Source of the DNA: Chitinophagaceae bacterium
GTDB lineage: Bacteria; Bacteroidota; Bacteroidia; Chitinophagales; Chitinophagaceae
Length of the DNA: 64,000 bases
NCBI GenBank assembly: GCA_016702745.1
Contig: JADJDJ010000001.1
Span: forward strand, 1,178,001-1,242,000
Direction: 5' to 3'
How positions within the stretch are numbered: the first letter of the stretch is position 1; each line of letters opens with the position of its first letter. The position numbers were made by a program, and so were the translations under genes. Positions 10,401 to 20,025 of the stretch are shown piece after piece. The notes under the pieces were generated by a model. That model worked only from the letters and a program-made list of their open reading frames with translations, did not search any database and was not told the origin of the DNA.

Positions 10401-13264
10401 TTACTTATGCAGTTGGGGGAAGCGGAACCGGGGCTTCAGCCATTGGATTACCTCCGGGAGTTACCGGTAGTTTTGCGGCCGGAGTATTTACAATTACAGG
10501 TACACCCACTACACCGGGTACTTATAATTATACTGTCAGTACAACCGGTCCCTGTGTAACTCCATCGGCTAACGGATCAATCACAGTTAACCCGGATGCA
10601 ACTATTAGTCTTTCTTCTCCGGCAGGTACAAATCTTCAGGAGCTTTGTGTCAACGCACCCATCACTCAAATTGTATATGCAATAGGAGGGGGCGGAACAG
10701 GCGCAACTGTCAGCGGATTACCCGCAGGCGTCACCGGTAGCTTTGGTGGTGGAAACTTTACAATCATTGGCACACCTACAGTATCGGGTGTATTTAATTA
10801 TACAGTTACAACAACCGGCACCTGTGCGCAGGTTACAGACAACGGTACTATCACCGTGAATGCATTGCCAACCGCGAGTTTTATACCCAGTGCACCTTCC
10901 TGCGAAACCAGGACCATTACTTTTACAAATACTTCCGTTCCCAATTCGGGTACTATCACCAGTTGGACCTGGGATTTCGGTGATGCATCACCACCTTTGG
11001 TAATTAATCCGCCAACCAATCCGAATGTGACGCATACTTATGGTACAGCCAATACTTATAATGTAAGTCTGGTCGTGGTAACCGATAAAGGTTGTATAAG
11101 CACCAACCCAACTGTTCCTGTAATCATTAATATCAGACCGGAAGCAGGTTTTGAAGTGCCGGAAGTATGTATCAATGATGTTGCTACTTTCTTCAGGGAT
11201 ACCAGTAAAATCAGATCCGGCACATTGGATCCTGCAGGCTATTACTGGGATTTCGGAGATCCTGCCAGCGGTGCTGCCAATTTCTCCACCACCCGTGACG
11301 GATCACACCTGTATACTGCCATTGGTTTGTACACGGTGATGCATGTGGCCACCAGTAGCAATGGTTGTAAAGACACTACTTACAATGATATTTTCATCAA
11401 TGCAGCTGATCCTGTTTCAGACTTCTCCATCAATAACCTGACCGCACTTTGCGCCAACGACTCTGTTAGCCTGGTCAATCTGTCTACGATCAGTCAGGGT
11501 AGTATAACAAAACTTGAAATTTATTGGGACTTCGTGGGAGCACCCGGCAGTTTTGATGTGATCAACGTGCCTGTCTTTAACGGAGTTTACAAACATAAAT
11601 ACCCGACATTAACAACCACCCGGACATATACAATCAGGGTCGTAGCCTATTCAGGTACCATTTGTTTTACAAACAGGGATATTCCTGTTACTGTGAATGC
11701 AGCTCCTGATGTAGTATTCAATCCAATGACATCTATTTGTTGTGATGCACCCCCTTATCAAATTCCGCCGGCTGTAGCCAGGGAGACAGGTGGGGTAGCA
11801 GGTGCCGGTGTTTTCTCCGGACCAGGTGTTTCTCCCGGAGGCCTGTTCAGCCCAACTCTTGCAGGCATTGGTACACACCGGATACTTTATACCTATAGTT
11901 CAACTGCAGCTGGTTGTACAGATACCGCCAGCAATCTGATTACGGTATGGGATACGGCTTCTGCACGTATCGGTGTACAACCCCTGATTTGTGAAAGAAG
12001 CCCGGTTAGTTTCAATAGTACCAGTTCCTCTATTCCTGCCGGAAATGGCAATATCACAGGATGGACCTGGAATTTTGGCGACCCGACCAGCGGAGCAGCC
12101 AATACATCGACTATTGCAGACCCCTCCCATTTATTTACCGGCTGGGGTAATTATACCGTAACACTTTCTGTACTCACCAGCAACGGATGCAGAAGCACCG
12201 TAAGAAGCGAACCGGTCTTAGTCAACCCGATTGCCCGACCCAGGTTTGATTTCCCATCCTCCGTTTGTTTACCTGCTGCCACCATTAATTTCAGGAACCT
12301 TTCTACCATTCCTGATGGCTCAGAAAGCGGATTCTCCTATGTCTGGGATTTTGATGATCCGCCAAGTGGGGTGAATAATACAGCAACGGTAAAAGATCCT
12401 TCACATATTTATAATAGTGTCGGACCATTTAATGTAAATCTGCAGGTGACCGCCAATAGCGGTTGTGTACATGATACGGTGATTGTGGTGAATACAATTC
12501 ATCCGGAACCGCGTGGTTCATTTACTGTTGACAAGACAGATGTTTGTATTGGTGGTACCATCAGCTTCCGTAGTACCAGTGATCCTGCCGATGGCACTAC
12601 CACACAATGGTTCTGGGACCTGGCCGATGGCAATACACGGAATACAGCTTCCTTTACCTATTTGTATACCGGTGTCAATGACTATCCTGTCACCCATTAT
12701 ATCGTGAATAGTTTTGGATGCCGGAGCAGTGTGGCCACAACATTAGTTTCTGTAAACCCGTATCCTGTAGTGGATGCAGGCCCCCGCAAATTAATGCTGG
12801 AAGGCGGAGCGGTTGAATTAACACCCATCATTACATCAAGGGATCCTGTGACCTATCGCTGGACGCCTGCCGCTTACCTGAACGATCCAACACTGGAAAG
12901 ACCGCTGGCCCGACCTCCGGATGATACTTATTTCACCCTGGTTGTAACCAGCAGCAAAGGATGCAGCAACAGCGATACTATGTTTGTCAAAGTATTGAAG
13001 AAACCAGATGTACCGAATATTTTCAGTCCGAACGGGGATGGTATCAATGATCAATGGGTGATTAAATACCTCGATACCTATCCGGGTTGTTCTGTGAATA
13101 TTGTCAACCGATATGGACAGCTGGTATTCAAATCAATCGGTTATCCGACACCATGGGATGGAAAAGTAAATGGAGCAGATGCTCCGGTTGGTACTTATTA
13201 TTATGTAATTGATCCGAAAAACGGAAGAACACCGTTGACAGGTTATGTGGATATAATCAGGTAA
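7449..13264 (+). CDS. Giant PKD/Ig-repeat surface protein with type B T9SS sorting domain, one frame break
   Basis: The frame from 7449 stops at 7802 and resumes to 13264. Restoring one A in the A5 run at 7759-7763 gives a continuous protein of about 1938 residues. In order: signal peptide (residues 1-23, ending AYA-Q); an IgGFc-binding-protein-like N-terminal region (EFWFCFPNH, ARSAATLLLPTNVLGK); PKD domains marked by WEFGDPSSG, TWDFGDASPP, YWDFGDPASG, TWNFGDPTSG and VWDFDDPPSG; four tandem 90-residue Ig-like repeats (about 777-1137); and a C-terminal gliding-motility/CHU_C-type sorting domain (IFSPNGDGINDQW, then NRYGQLVF and WDGKVNG). It is predicted to be exported by Sec, moved across the outer membrane by T9SS and displayed as an adhesin or gliding-type protein. 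The PorP/SprF gene follows directly. Confidence 0.9.
9781..10860 (+). repeat. Four tandem 270-bp in-frame repeats
   Basis: The unit start (TTACTTCACC and variants) recurs at 9801, 10071, 10341 and 10611, an exact 270-bp (90-codon) period. DNA copies have diverged, but the encoded pattern GTGATVTGLPGGVTGSFAAG...TGTPTVSGxFNY is well kept, indicating selection on the protein. These encode putative-Ig-like modules of the surface protein. Confidence 0.9.
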
Positions 13265-13267
13265 ACT

Positions 13268-14323
13268 ATGAAGCGGTTTTTTATAGCAGGGATAGTAATG
13301 ATTGGTTTGGCTGCGCAACTCCACGCACAGCAGAAGCCTCACTATACACAGTATGTGGTGAATCCCTTTGTCATCAATCCTGCAATTACAGGGATCGATA
13401 ATTACACCGATCTGAAAATGTCAGTCAGGGATCAGTGGGTAGGTATCAAGGGGGCTCCCATGACCAGTTACCTGACTATTCACGGTCCTATCGGTAAAAA
13501 GGATTACAGAACATCATCCACTTCATTCCGGATTCCCGGTCAAAACCCACGCGGACAATATTATTGGGAAAATTACACTGCGGCTGAGCCCCATCATGGA
13601 ATTGGGATGACGATCATGAATGATAAGACCGGTAGTTTCAATTTTTTCAGTGCTACCGCATCTTATGCCTATCACCTTGGACTAAATCCAACTACTAATT
13701 TATCCGGTGGATTTTCAGCGGGAATCACCACGGTAAGCCTGGATCGTAGTGTGCATGACTTTGATGGAAACGGAACAGGCAATGATGTTGATCCGGCTAC
13801 GGCCTCAGGTATCACACAGGCCCTCCGTAAACTCCGGCCTACCATGTCTGCCGGGCTCTGGCTTTACTCAAGAGATTATTTTGCCGGATTTGCCATTCAA
13901 CAGGTGATTCCACAGACCTATGATTTTGTAGATAATAATACGGCGATATTAACCAAGAGCCGGTTTATCCCGCATCTCTTTCTGACAGCCGGGTACCGAT
14001 TCCTGCTCACCGATGATATCAATGCCATTCCGTCTATCATGGTCAAGTATATCAAGGGAAGTTCGATTCGCCAGTTCCAGCCTGAACTCAATATTAAATT
14101 ACAATATCAGGACCTGTTATGGCTGGGAGGAAGTTATCGTTATCAGGATGGGTACGCAGGAATGCTCGGACTCAGTGTAAGCAATACTTTTAATGTGAGC
14201 TATTCCTATGACAGATCAGATAAAAGGAATATCCTCAGTCCTTATAATAACGGAACACATGAAGTAGTGTTTGGATTCCTCCTGGGTAATAAGTACAGTG
14301 AAGCTTGTCCGCGTTGCTATTAA
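13268..14323 (+). CDS. PorP/SprF family type IX secretion membrane protein
   Basis: A 351-residue outer-membrane beta-barrel-like protein with signal peptide (residues 1-20, ending LHAQ). The family-typical opening is QQKPHYTQYVVNPFVINPAITG, split here as PHYTQYVVNPF and INPAITG, followed by VRDQWVGIKGAP. It starts four bases after the stop of the giant type B cargo. Pairing of a PorP/SprF paralogue with one large CTD protein is common in Bacteroidota, where the barrel helps secrete or anchor its neighbour. It ends in a Cys-bearing tail (EACPRCY). Confidence 0.93.
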   Translation: MKRFFIAGIVMIGLAAQLHAQQKPHYTQYVVNPFVINPAITGIDNYTDLKMSVRDQWVGIKGAPMTSYLTIHGPIGKKDYRTSSTSFRIPGQNPRGQYYWENYTAAEPHHGIGMTIMNDKTGSFNFFSATASYAYHLGLNPTTNLSGGFSAGITTVSLDRSVHDFDGNGTGNDVDPATASGITQALRKLRPTMSAGLWLYSRDYFAGFAIQQVIPQTYDFVDNNTAILTKSRFIPHLFLTAGYRFLLTDDINAIPSIMVKYIKGSSIRQFQPELNIKLQYQDLLWLGGSYRYQDGYAGMLGLSVSNTFNVSYSYDRSDKRNILSPYNNGTHEVVFGFLLGNKYSEACPRCY

Positions 14324-14335
14324 ACAATCACCCGA

Positions 14336-16025
14336 TTAAAGCTGAACAATCTTTTTGGTCCTGATTCCTTTTAAGCGGTTCAGTTCTTTCTTTAACTGCT
14401 GTTGTTTTTCAGCTAATGTCCGAACTGTATTATTTGCATCGGCAACAGTTACAGCCGCAGAATGGTTAGACAACTCTTTCTGTGCCTGGCTGAGATTTAC
14501 CATAGCGTCAGAATATACCTTCATGAGACTGTCCGTCCGGAGATTATACAATGATTCCGACAATTGCCTGTTTACTTTTTCCCAGTTCACCTGATCATAA
14601 GCCATCAACAGTTTGTTTTCCCATTGTTTCCAGTCAAACTTGCTCATTTCTTTCCGGTAAGCTGCTTTCAACGCTGCTTTTTCTTTCTCGGTAAATACAT
14701 CTGCCAGGCTTTTTTCGATACTGCTCCACTGGGAACTTTCCAGCACTTTACGGGAAGCTGCTACAGCCTCCTGTACCATTTCCTTTTCAGGAAGATCGAG
14801 GCTTGCTATAGTTTCAGCGGGATCTAAAACAGATTCATAACTCACATTCATCAGCCCGGGATTGCCAGTCAATGCACCCATGGCCGGTAAGGCATAAGTG
14901 TCAAGGTTAGCAGATGCTACTATCCCGGCATCTTTTTTGGGTTTGTTTAATTCCTGTAGAGTAGCTAAGCTGTTCCGTACCGGCTGGCTGCGTATAACGT
15001 ATGCCCGGAATGGTTGATGCGATGATTCCACTATGTTTATTAGCAGCTTTCATCGTAACCGTTCTGCCCAGCAGGAAGATGGTTTGCAACAGTAAAATAT
15101 AAAATACCGCAGTCAGGGCTGATGTAAATTTCCGGAGCGATACCTGTTTTTTAGGTTGAACGCCAAGAATTGTTTCGATACGGCCCAGTAATTCCTGATT
15201 ATTGCCTCCTGCACCCAGGACGAGAAACTGACGGGTATGACTCAGTTTTTCCAGCGACAAGAGGGCAGCCGCATAATCATAACCGCCATATTGAAACTGG
15301 AGAACGAGTTCATCACAATTTTTCTCCCGCTCTGATTCCACAATACTGACAAAAGCCCTGGCAAAGGGATTAAAGTAAAGGATGGTCCGGATAATATTAA
15401 TAACCAGATTGAGTAAATAATCATGACGGCGGATATGCGCCAGCTCATGCAGCAATACCGCTTCCATCTGTTGGGTGCTGAGCTGATTGATCACGGCCAT
15501 TGGGACCAGGATAACAGGCTTTAGAAAGCCAATGGTAACCGGTGAAGTAACCCATTCTGAAAGCCAGATCTGTACCGGTTTTCTGATCCTCATCTGCGCA
15601 GCAATCCTGTTTACAAACAAACGCCATTCGGCAGCAGGACGGTTAAGACCATATTGCCTGATCACCTGTACATACCGGTAATTCCGGATAAAACGAAAAA
15701 TCGGAACAAATAGCAAAAGCAGATAAATAACAGATGCAGCAGGGAGGATCCGGCTCAGCCAGTTATTAACGGCCATACTTTCCGCTGCAGAAAAACTGAA
15801 ATAGGTAACCACACTGTCTTCATTACCCATTGCCGAGAAAAAAGTATAAACAAACCAGCCAAAACCGGAAATCAATAGTATTACTGCCAGCCTGCTACGG
15901 GATGCCGCTCCCCATTTTCCCAAAAGGGAGGTAACAATCTGGTAGATCAGCCACAAAAGGGCCAGTTGCCATAGACTGTTGATGATTGCCCATCCGAGGG
16001 ATTGCAGGAAGTTGGCCTGGTTCAT
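14336..16025 (-). CDS. BlaR1/MecR1-like M56 membrane peptidase, one frame break
   Basis: Frames 14907-16025 and 14336-15031 join into one 562-residue protein if one surplus A is removed at about 15031-15039 (giving AANNIVESSHQPFRA). The N-terminal part has membrane segments at about 13-35, 46-65 and 96-112, the zinc motif HELAH at 183-187 and a downstream EREKNCDE that supplies the third ligand, then another membrane segment near 305-320. The C-terminal 230 residues are Lys/Gln/Glu-rich and helical (coiled-coil-like), not a penicillin-binding domain. It is probably a signal-transducing protease that cleaves the BlaI repressor encoded five bases upstream. The inducer is unknown. Confidence 0.85.
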
Positions 16026-16030
16026 CGGTT

Positions 16031-16416
16031 TTATTTTTTAAGACTGTCAAGTAATGCCTGGATCTTTCCAGTTCTTCCGGACTTGCTTTATGTTTTTCAT
16101 CGCCCAGGGCCTGGATCACCAATTGGGTAGGGGAGCCGCCAAAGAGATTATCAATCATCCTCGATAACAGGTGTTTCTGGGTTTTTTCTTTGTTTACCGC
16201 AGACTGATATACATGGGTACGCATGGAATCGTCGCGTTTTACAATCCCTTTTTCATGCATGATTTGCATGAGTTTAAGGGTGGTGGTATATCCAACATCC
16301 TTGGTCTGGGCCAGTTCTTCATGAACTTCCCTTACCGTGGCCAGTCCTTTCGTCCAGAGAATCTGTAAAATTTCAAGCTCACTTTCGGTTGGCTTGATTA
16401 AACGGGGTGCAGACAT
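16031..16416 (-). CDS. BlaI/MecI/CopY family repressor, one frame break
   Basis: A winged-helix repressor of 128 residues after repair. Residues 1-75 form the DNA-binding domain (TESELEILQILW, then ATVREVHEEL and GYTTTLKLMQIM). The uncorrected frame runs on over the M56 gene. Adding one G at about 16064 changes the end to ELERIQALLDSLKK and a stop at 16031, the typical BlaI ending, five bases before the M56 start. It probably represses its own operon until M56-dependent cleavage. A near-consensus TATATTCG element lies about 16 bases upstream of the ATG. Confidence 0.88.
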
Positions 16417-16504
16417 AATAGTGAATTTATACCCGAATATACGAGTAATTTCGTAATGAAGAAATCCATCCCATCTATTTGGATTTTTTTAACAAAAGGG
16501 GGGA

Positions 16505-17431
16505 TTAACCCAGTATTTTCTGGCTTTGCCCGATCAGGAAGCCATTGTGGTAGAGTTGCAGGTGATAAGTCCCTTTCTGGTATTCATCAGCATTGATGGA
16601 GAAATTGAGTCTTTTGGATTCACCCCGGCTGTATTCAAAGCGGATTTTACGGGTATATCGCTTTTTTCCATCCGACCTGGTATCAATTGTACTGGCAGAT
16701 TCCCAGGCATCATTGGTCAGTAAAGTGCCGTCAGGTTGTGTGATCACCACAAACACATCCGCATTGGAATATTCAGCAATATTATTCTGAACGGAAAAAG
16801 ATACGATCAGTTTGGAGGTTTTATTCGCCAGATTGGTCTCCTGTTCCCGGTCATTTTTAACCATGACGGGTGACAGGCTGACTTCTGAAGCAACAAAGGC
16901 CGAAGCCTGGGTCATTTTTTCGGTCAGGTTTCTGTTTTGCTGATCGAGTTGCTGGTTGGTATTCTCAAGATCTTTTACCTGTCCGTTTACCTTATCCAGT
17001 ACAGAAGCAATTTGTGCTTTTTCTTCCTCAATCGTACTGTTGCGGCTTTGCAGTTCATTGACCAGCAGTTGTAACTCAATGGTTTTTTTTCTGGCCAGGT
17101 CCAGGTCTGATTTTTTTACATCCGTTTTTTTGAGTATCGTGGAAATTTCTCCCCGGAGCCGGTAGATTTCTGAAAGCTTGGCATTGAGTTCCTGCTGGAG
17201 CATGCCTTCCGTACTCTTACTGGAATCCAGTTGCACGCCAAGGTCCCGGATGGTAAGAGAGTATATTTTATGAAGCGAGTCCTGTACGCCCTGCGCAACA
17301 GCCATAGAATCTTTAATATAGATTTCCCTTCGCTGTTTGCTGTAGCGTGATTTATCGGCCAGGTGGTACACCCAGGTACCAACAAGCCCGACAGATAACA
17401 TGGCCAGCAGGGATGAACGGATATCTTTCAC
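16505..17431 (-). CDS. Membrane-anchored coiled-coil protein, paralogue of 18812-19795
   Basis: A 308-residue protein not assigned to a named family. One N-terminal membrane segment (about 7-24, SLLAMLSVGLVGTWVYHL), then a long coiled coil (about 30-185, heptad-rich in Leu, Glu, Gln), then a C-terminal beta-rich domain (about 195-308). The membrane segment (GLVGTW versus GLLGTW), the domain core (KLIVSF...ITQPDGT versus KLLVSF...VTAPDG) and the ending (LYHNGFLIGQ versus IYHNGFKIGE) match the protein encoded at 18812-19795. The topology suggests a periplasmic coiled coil and terminal domain. It follows the Ppx-like gene by 75 bases and may share its transcript. Confidence 0.75.
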   Translation of the reverse strand: MKDIRSSLLAMLSVGLVGTWVYHLADKSRYSKQRREIYIKDSMAVAQGVQDSLHKIYSLTIRDLGVQLDSSKSTEGMLQQELNAKLSEIYRLRGEISTILKKTDVKKSDLDLARKKTIELQLLVNELQSRNSTIEEEKAQIASVLDKVNGQVKDLENTNQQLDQQNRNLTEKMTQASAFVASEVSLSPVMVKNDREQETNLANKTSKLIVSFSVQNNIAEYSNADVFVVITQPDGTLLTNDAWESASTIDTRSDGKKRYTRKIRFEYSRGESKRLNFSINADEYQKGTYHLQLYHNGFLIGQSQKILG

Positions 17432-17506
17432 AGGTTCAAACTAAGCATTACCGGGTGGATAGGTTTAAAAAAGAGTTCACAATGTGGAAAACCATGCCTG
17501 GGCTGT

Positions 17507-18652
17507 TTAATCTTCCATAACATCATCCACATAGGCCGATACCCATCCTACCTGTCCGTTTTTAATCAGGTAAAAAGTTTTTGTATCGAAGGATGATTCA
17601 AACTGACGCATGATTTTAAGCAGGAGTCCGGCTCCGGCCATAATCGCACGCTGGTCAAATACTTTATGCACTCTTTCTATTTCTTTGACCGCTGTCTCTT
17701 TTTCAATACCCAGTTTCAGATTTTTGCCAAGGTTTGCCGGGGAATAGGCATTGTAATCGGCATATATTTTCTCACAGAATTTTTTCAATTCATCAAAACT
17801 GACAGACACAATAGGTTGATCCGTCAATTCCGGATGACATAAAGTAGATACCGCCCAGGCGATACCTCCGCTGACAGCAATATTGTCAGAAAGGGGAAAT
17901 GCTCCACTGGAGTTTACAGCATAAATGATTTCACCATTTTCAGCTCCTGCCAGTACTCTTTGTAACTGACGGTTATAATTGATCAGGCCCTGGTCAGTTT
18001 CCAGTCTCTTTTCAGTAGCATTAGCGGTACTCTTGGTACCCCAGTTCAACTGAAACAAACGGAAGTCCTGCTTATTGCCAAATGGGAAAAAACCGCCCTT
18101 GGTATTTCCGCTTCCGATATCAATCAGGAAAGTATTATAGCGCCTGGATTCAGGAATGATTCCTAAATGGGAGAGGCGGGCTTCTTTTTCCACATCCACC
18201 ACTTCTACCTGACGGCCGGGTTCTCCGGTTTTTTGCCTGAATGAATTGATCAGCCGGTTGATCCACTCTGTTTTTTTGTCTTTCTCGGCCTGCATTTTAA
18301 CACCGCTGCTGATCACGGTAAAAATTCTTTTGGAAGGAATCCGGTACTCGTTCAGGGCTTTGTTATATAATGCTGTGATCCCTTCAAGCGTGGCATCAAA
18401 ACTGGGATCTGTAAATGAAATAAAATCGGTGTTGACGGAAGTATCTTTTAAAATATGGAAAGCCCCGGTACTCTTGGCATTCTTACCCATTTCAATCACA
18501 CTCATTTTGACTCCCTTGGAGCCCACTTCAATTCCAGTATAGACGTTAGTGCTGCTGAATTTGGTTTTCAAAGCGTTTTGCGCAGACAGTGATACACCGG
18601 AACACAGCAAGAGTACAGACAGGATGAGCTGCCTGGATCGTACACACAACAT
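17507..18652 (-). CDS. Exported Ppx/GppA-like (ASKHA fold) protein
   Basis: A 381-residue protein with a signal peptide (residues 1-24, ending SLSAQ). The remainder resembles Ppx/GppA or nucleotide-phosphatase ASKHA folds. The first phosphate loop is GIEVGSKGVKMSVI (about 40-53), EKEARL (155-160) corresponds to the Ppx Glu motif, and DIGSGNTKGGFF (168-179) is the second phosphate loop, with GGIAW near residue 275. True cytosolic Ppx is encoded separately at 42157-43050, so this is not the housekeeping copy. An exported ASKHA protein between two coiled-coil paralogues is unusual. Activity and substrate are unknown; loss of ATPase activity is possible. Confidence 0.72.
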   Translation of the reverse strand: MLCVRSRQLILSVLLLCSGVSLSAQNALKTKFSSTNVYTGIEVGSKGVKMSVIEMGKNAKSTGAFHILKDTSVNTDFISFTDPSFDATLEGITALYNKALNEYRIPSKRIFTVISSGVKMQAEKDKKTEWINRLINSFRQKTGEPGRQVEVVDVEKEARLSHLGIIPESRRYNTFLIDIGSGNTKGGFFPFGNKQDFRLFQLNWGTKSTANATEKRLETDQGLINYNRQLQRVLAGAENGEIIYAVNSSGAFPLSDNIAVSGGIAWAVSTLCHPELTDQPIVSVSFDELKKFCEKIYADYNAYSPANLGKNLKLGIEKETAVKEIERVHKVFDQRAIMAGAGLLLKIMRQFESSFDTKTFYLIKNGQVGWVSAYVDDVMED

Positions 18653-18761
18653 AGGTTAGTAAGTTTATCTTGTAAAATTACTGTAATACCCGCCTGTTCA
18701 GATAGAGCGGGAGGGCAGATTCCCAATATGTGCATAAGATGTGTTTATTTGGGAGTATCAT

Positions 18762-18792
18762 TCAAAAAAAAGGCCGCTCCATAGGAGCGGCC
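18762..18792 (-). terminator. Strong intrinsic terminator of 18812-19795
   Basis: GGCCGCTCC / GGAGCGGCC, a nine-base perfect stem (18772-18792) with a three-base loop, followed on the minus strand by eight T (18764-18771). It separates the upstream coiled-coil gene from the Ppx-like gene, so they are different transcription units. Confidence 0.9.
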
Positions 18793-18811
18793 GAAGCAGG
18801 AGTTCACTGCT

Positions 18812-19795
18812 TTAACCGAATAAACCACCTTTTTTAAGGCTTCTTACACCTTCACCGATTTTGAAGCCATTATGATATATTTCAATCCGGTAATCACCGG
18901 TGCTAAAATCACCGTTGCGGATCGGATACTGAATTGTTTTGCGCTGCCCCTGGGTATAATCTACTGATACTTTTGTTGTAAAAGTTTTATCGCCATCAAT
19001 ACGGGTATTCAGGGTACTGGAACCCATGGAAGCATCACTGATCACTTTGCCATCCGGGGCTGTAACGATCAGGTACATATCTGCAGGGCCTGATTTGGCA
19101 ATCCTGTTCTCTACATCAAAGGACACCAGCAGTTTGTCAACCCGCTTAGCGGTTGCAGTATTCTTTTCTTTGCCGCTTTTCTTTTCATCAACCGGAGTGA
19201 CTTTGATATTGGAAGCGGAGAATGTTGAACCAACATCCACGGTCTTTGATAATTCTTCTTTTTCTGTACTGGTGGTCACCAGATTTTGTTCCAATACGGA
19301 TTTTTCTTCCTTCAATGTGCTGTTGGCAGCTGTCAGCTCCTGGTTCTCACCAGTGAGGCGGGCCACATCAGCTTCCAGACCGGTGATTTTGTCATTCAGT
19401 TCAGCTACCATCTGCCTTGCCTTGGCCAATTGACCATCGGTGGCTTTCTTATCATTCAGGATTTTCCGGATCTCTGCTTTTTTAGCATCGATATCCTTTT
19501 GCCTGTCGGCAAGCTGCCCCTGAAGATTATTATTTGAGCCGGTTACGGAGTCCAAACGGGCGAGGGCATTGTCAAATTCCAGTTGAATGGTAGTCTTGGC
19601 AGAATCAAGTGTATTGATCTGCGTTTGTTGCTGGGTCATCTTTTCACCTGCTTTATTTTTGTCGTACAGCAGGTAACCCCATGTACCAAGCAGGCCGGCC
19701 GCGAGCACACCAATAATGATGTTTTTGCTGCCTCTGTTTTTAGGCGCTTGCGGGGTTGCAGGTGTTGATGCTGAAGGATAATTGGTGTTCGTCAT
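18812..19795 (-). CDS. Membrane-anchored coiled-coil protein with C-terminal beta domain
   Basis: A 327-residue protein of no named family. Residues 1-24 are Pro/Ala/Thr-rich and probably cytosolic. One membrane segment lies at about 25-43 (IIIGVLAAGLLGTWGYLL). A coiled coil runs from about 45 to 200 (ITGLEADVARLTGENQEL region). A Ser/Thr/Lys linker leads to a C-terminal domain (about 225-320) that ends with YHNGFKIGE. It is a clear paralogue of 16505-17431. An exact promoter element lies at 19854-19861, and a strong terminator follows, so it is a single-gene unit. A cell-envelope scaffold or sensor is an inference only. Confidence 0.78.
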   Translation of the reverse strand: MTNTNYPSASTPATPQAPKNRGSKNIIIGVLAAGLLGTWGYLLYDKNKAGEKMTQQQTQINTLDSAKTTIQLEFDNALARLDSVTGSNNNLQGQLADRQKDIDAKKAEIRKILNDKKATDGQLAKARQMVAELNDKITGLEADVARLTGENQELTAANSTLKEEKSVLEQNLVTTSTEKEELSKTVDVGSTFSASNIKVTPVDEKKSGKEKNTATAKRVDKLLVSFDVENRIAKSGPADMYLIVTAPDGKVISDASMGSSTLNTRIDGDKTFTTKVSVDYTQGQRKTIQYPIRNGDFSTGDYRIEIYHNGFKIGEGVRSLKKGGLFG

Positions 19796-19853
19796 ACAAT
19801 GAAATTTTAAGTTATTAGAACGTCGAATTTGTTGTTTACGTATAAATAATTTG

Positions 19854-19861
19854 CAAAGGTA
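19854..19861 (-). promoter_or_regulatory. TAnnTTTG promoter element
   Basis: TACCTTTG on the minus strand, exact consensus, 58 bases upstream of the ATG of the coiled-coil gene ending at 18812. Confidence 0.65.
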
Positions 19862-20025
19862 GACCGGGTCTAAGGGCTATTGCTTATAAATCCTGTTAAA
19901 AATGATTAGTCCGACCTTTCCGGGCAGTAAAATTTCGAAAACCGTGCCAGAATAAGACTTTCTATTTATTCACGCCTGTTGGTAGAGGCCAAAACGGATG
20001 CTGAAAGCTTGTATCTTAGCGGCTT

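Noticed and set aside
9781..10860. Recent DNA duplication in the surface-protein gene
   Set aside because: The four units have an exact period but strongly diverged DNA, so the repeats are old protein modules.
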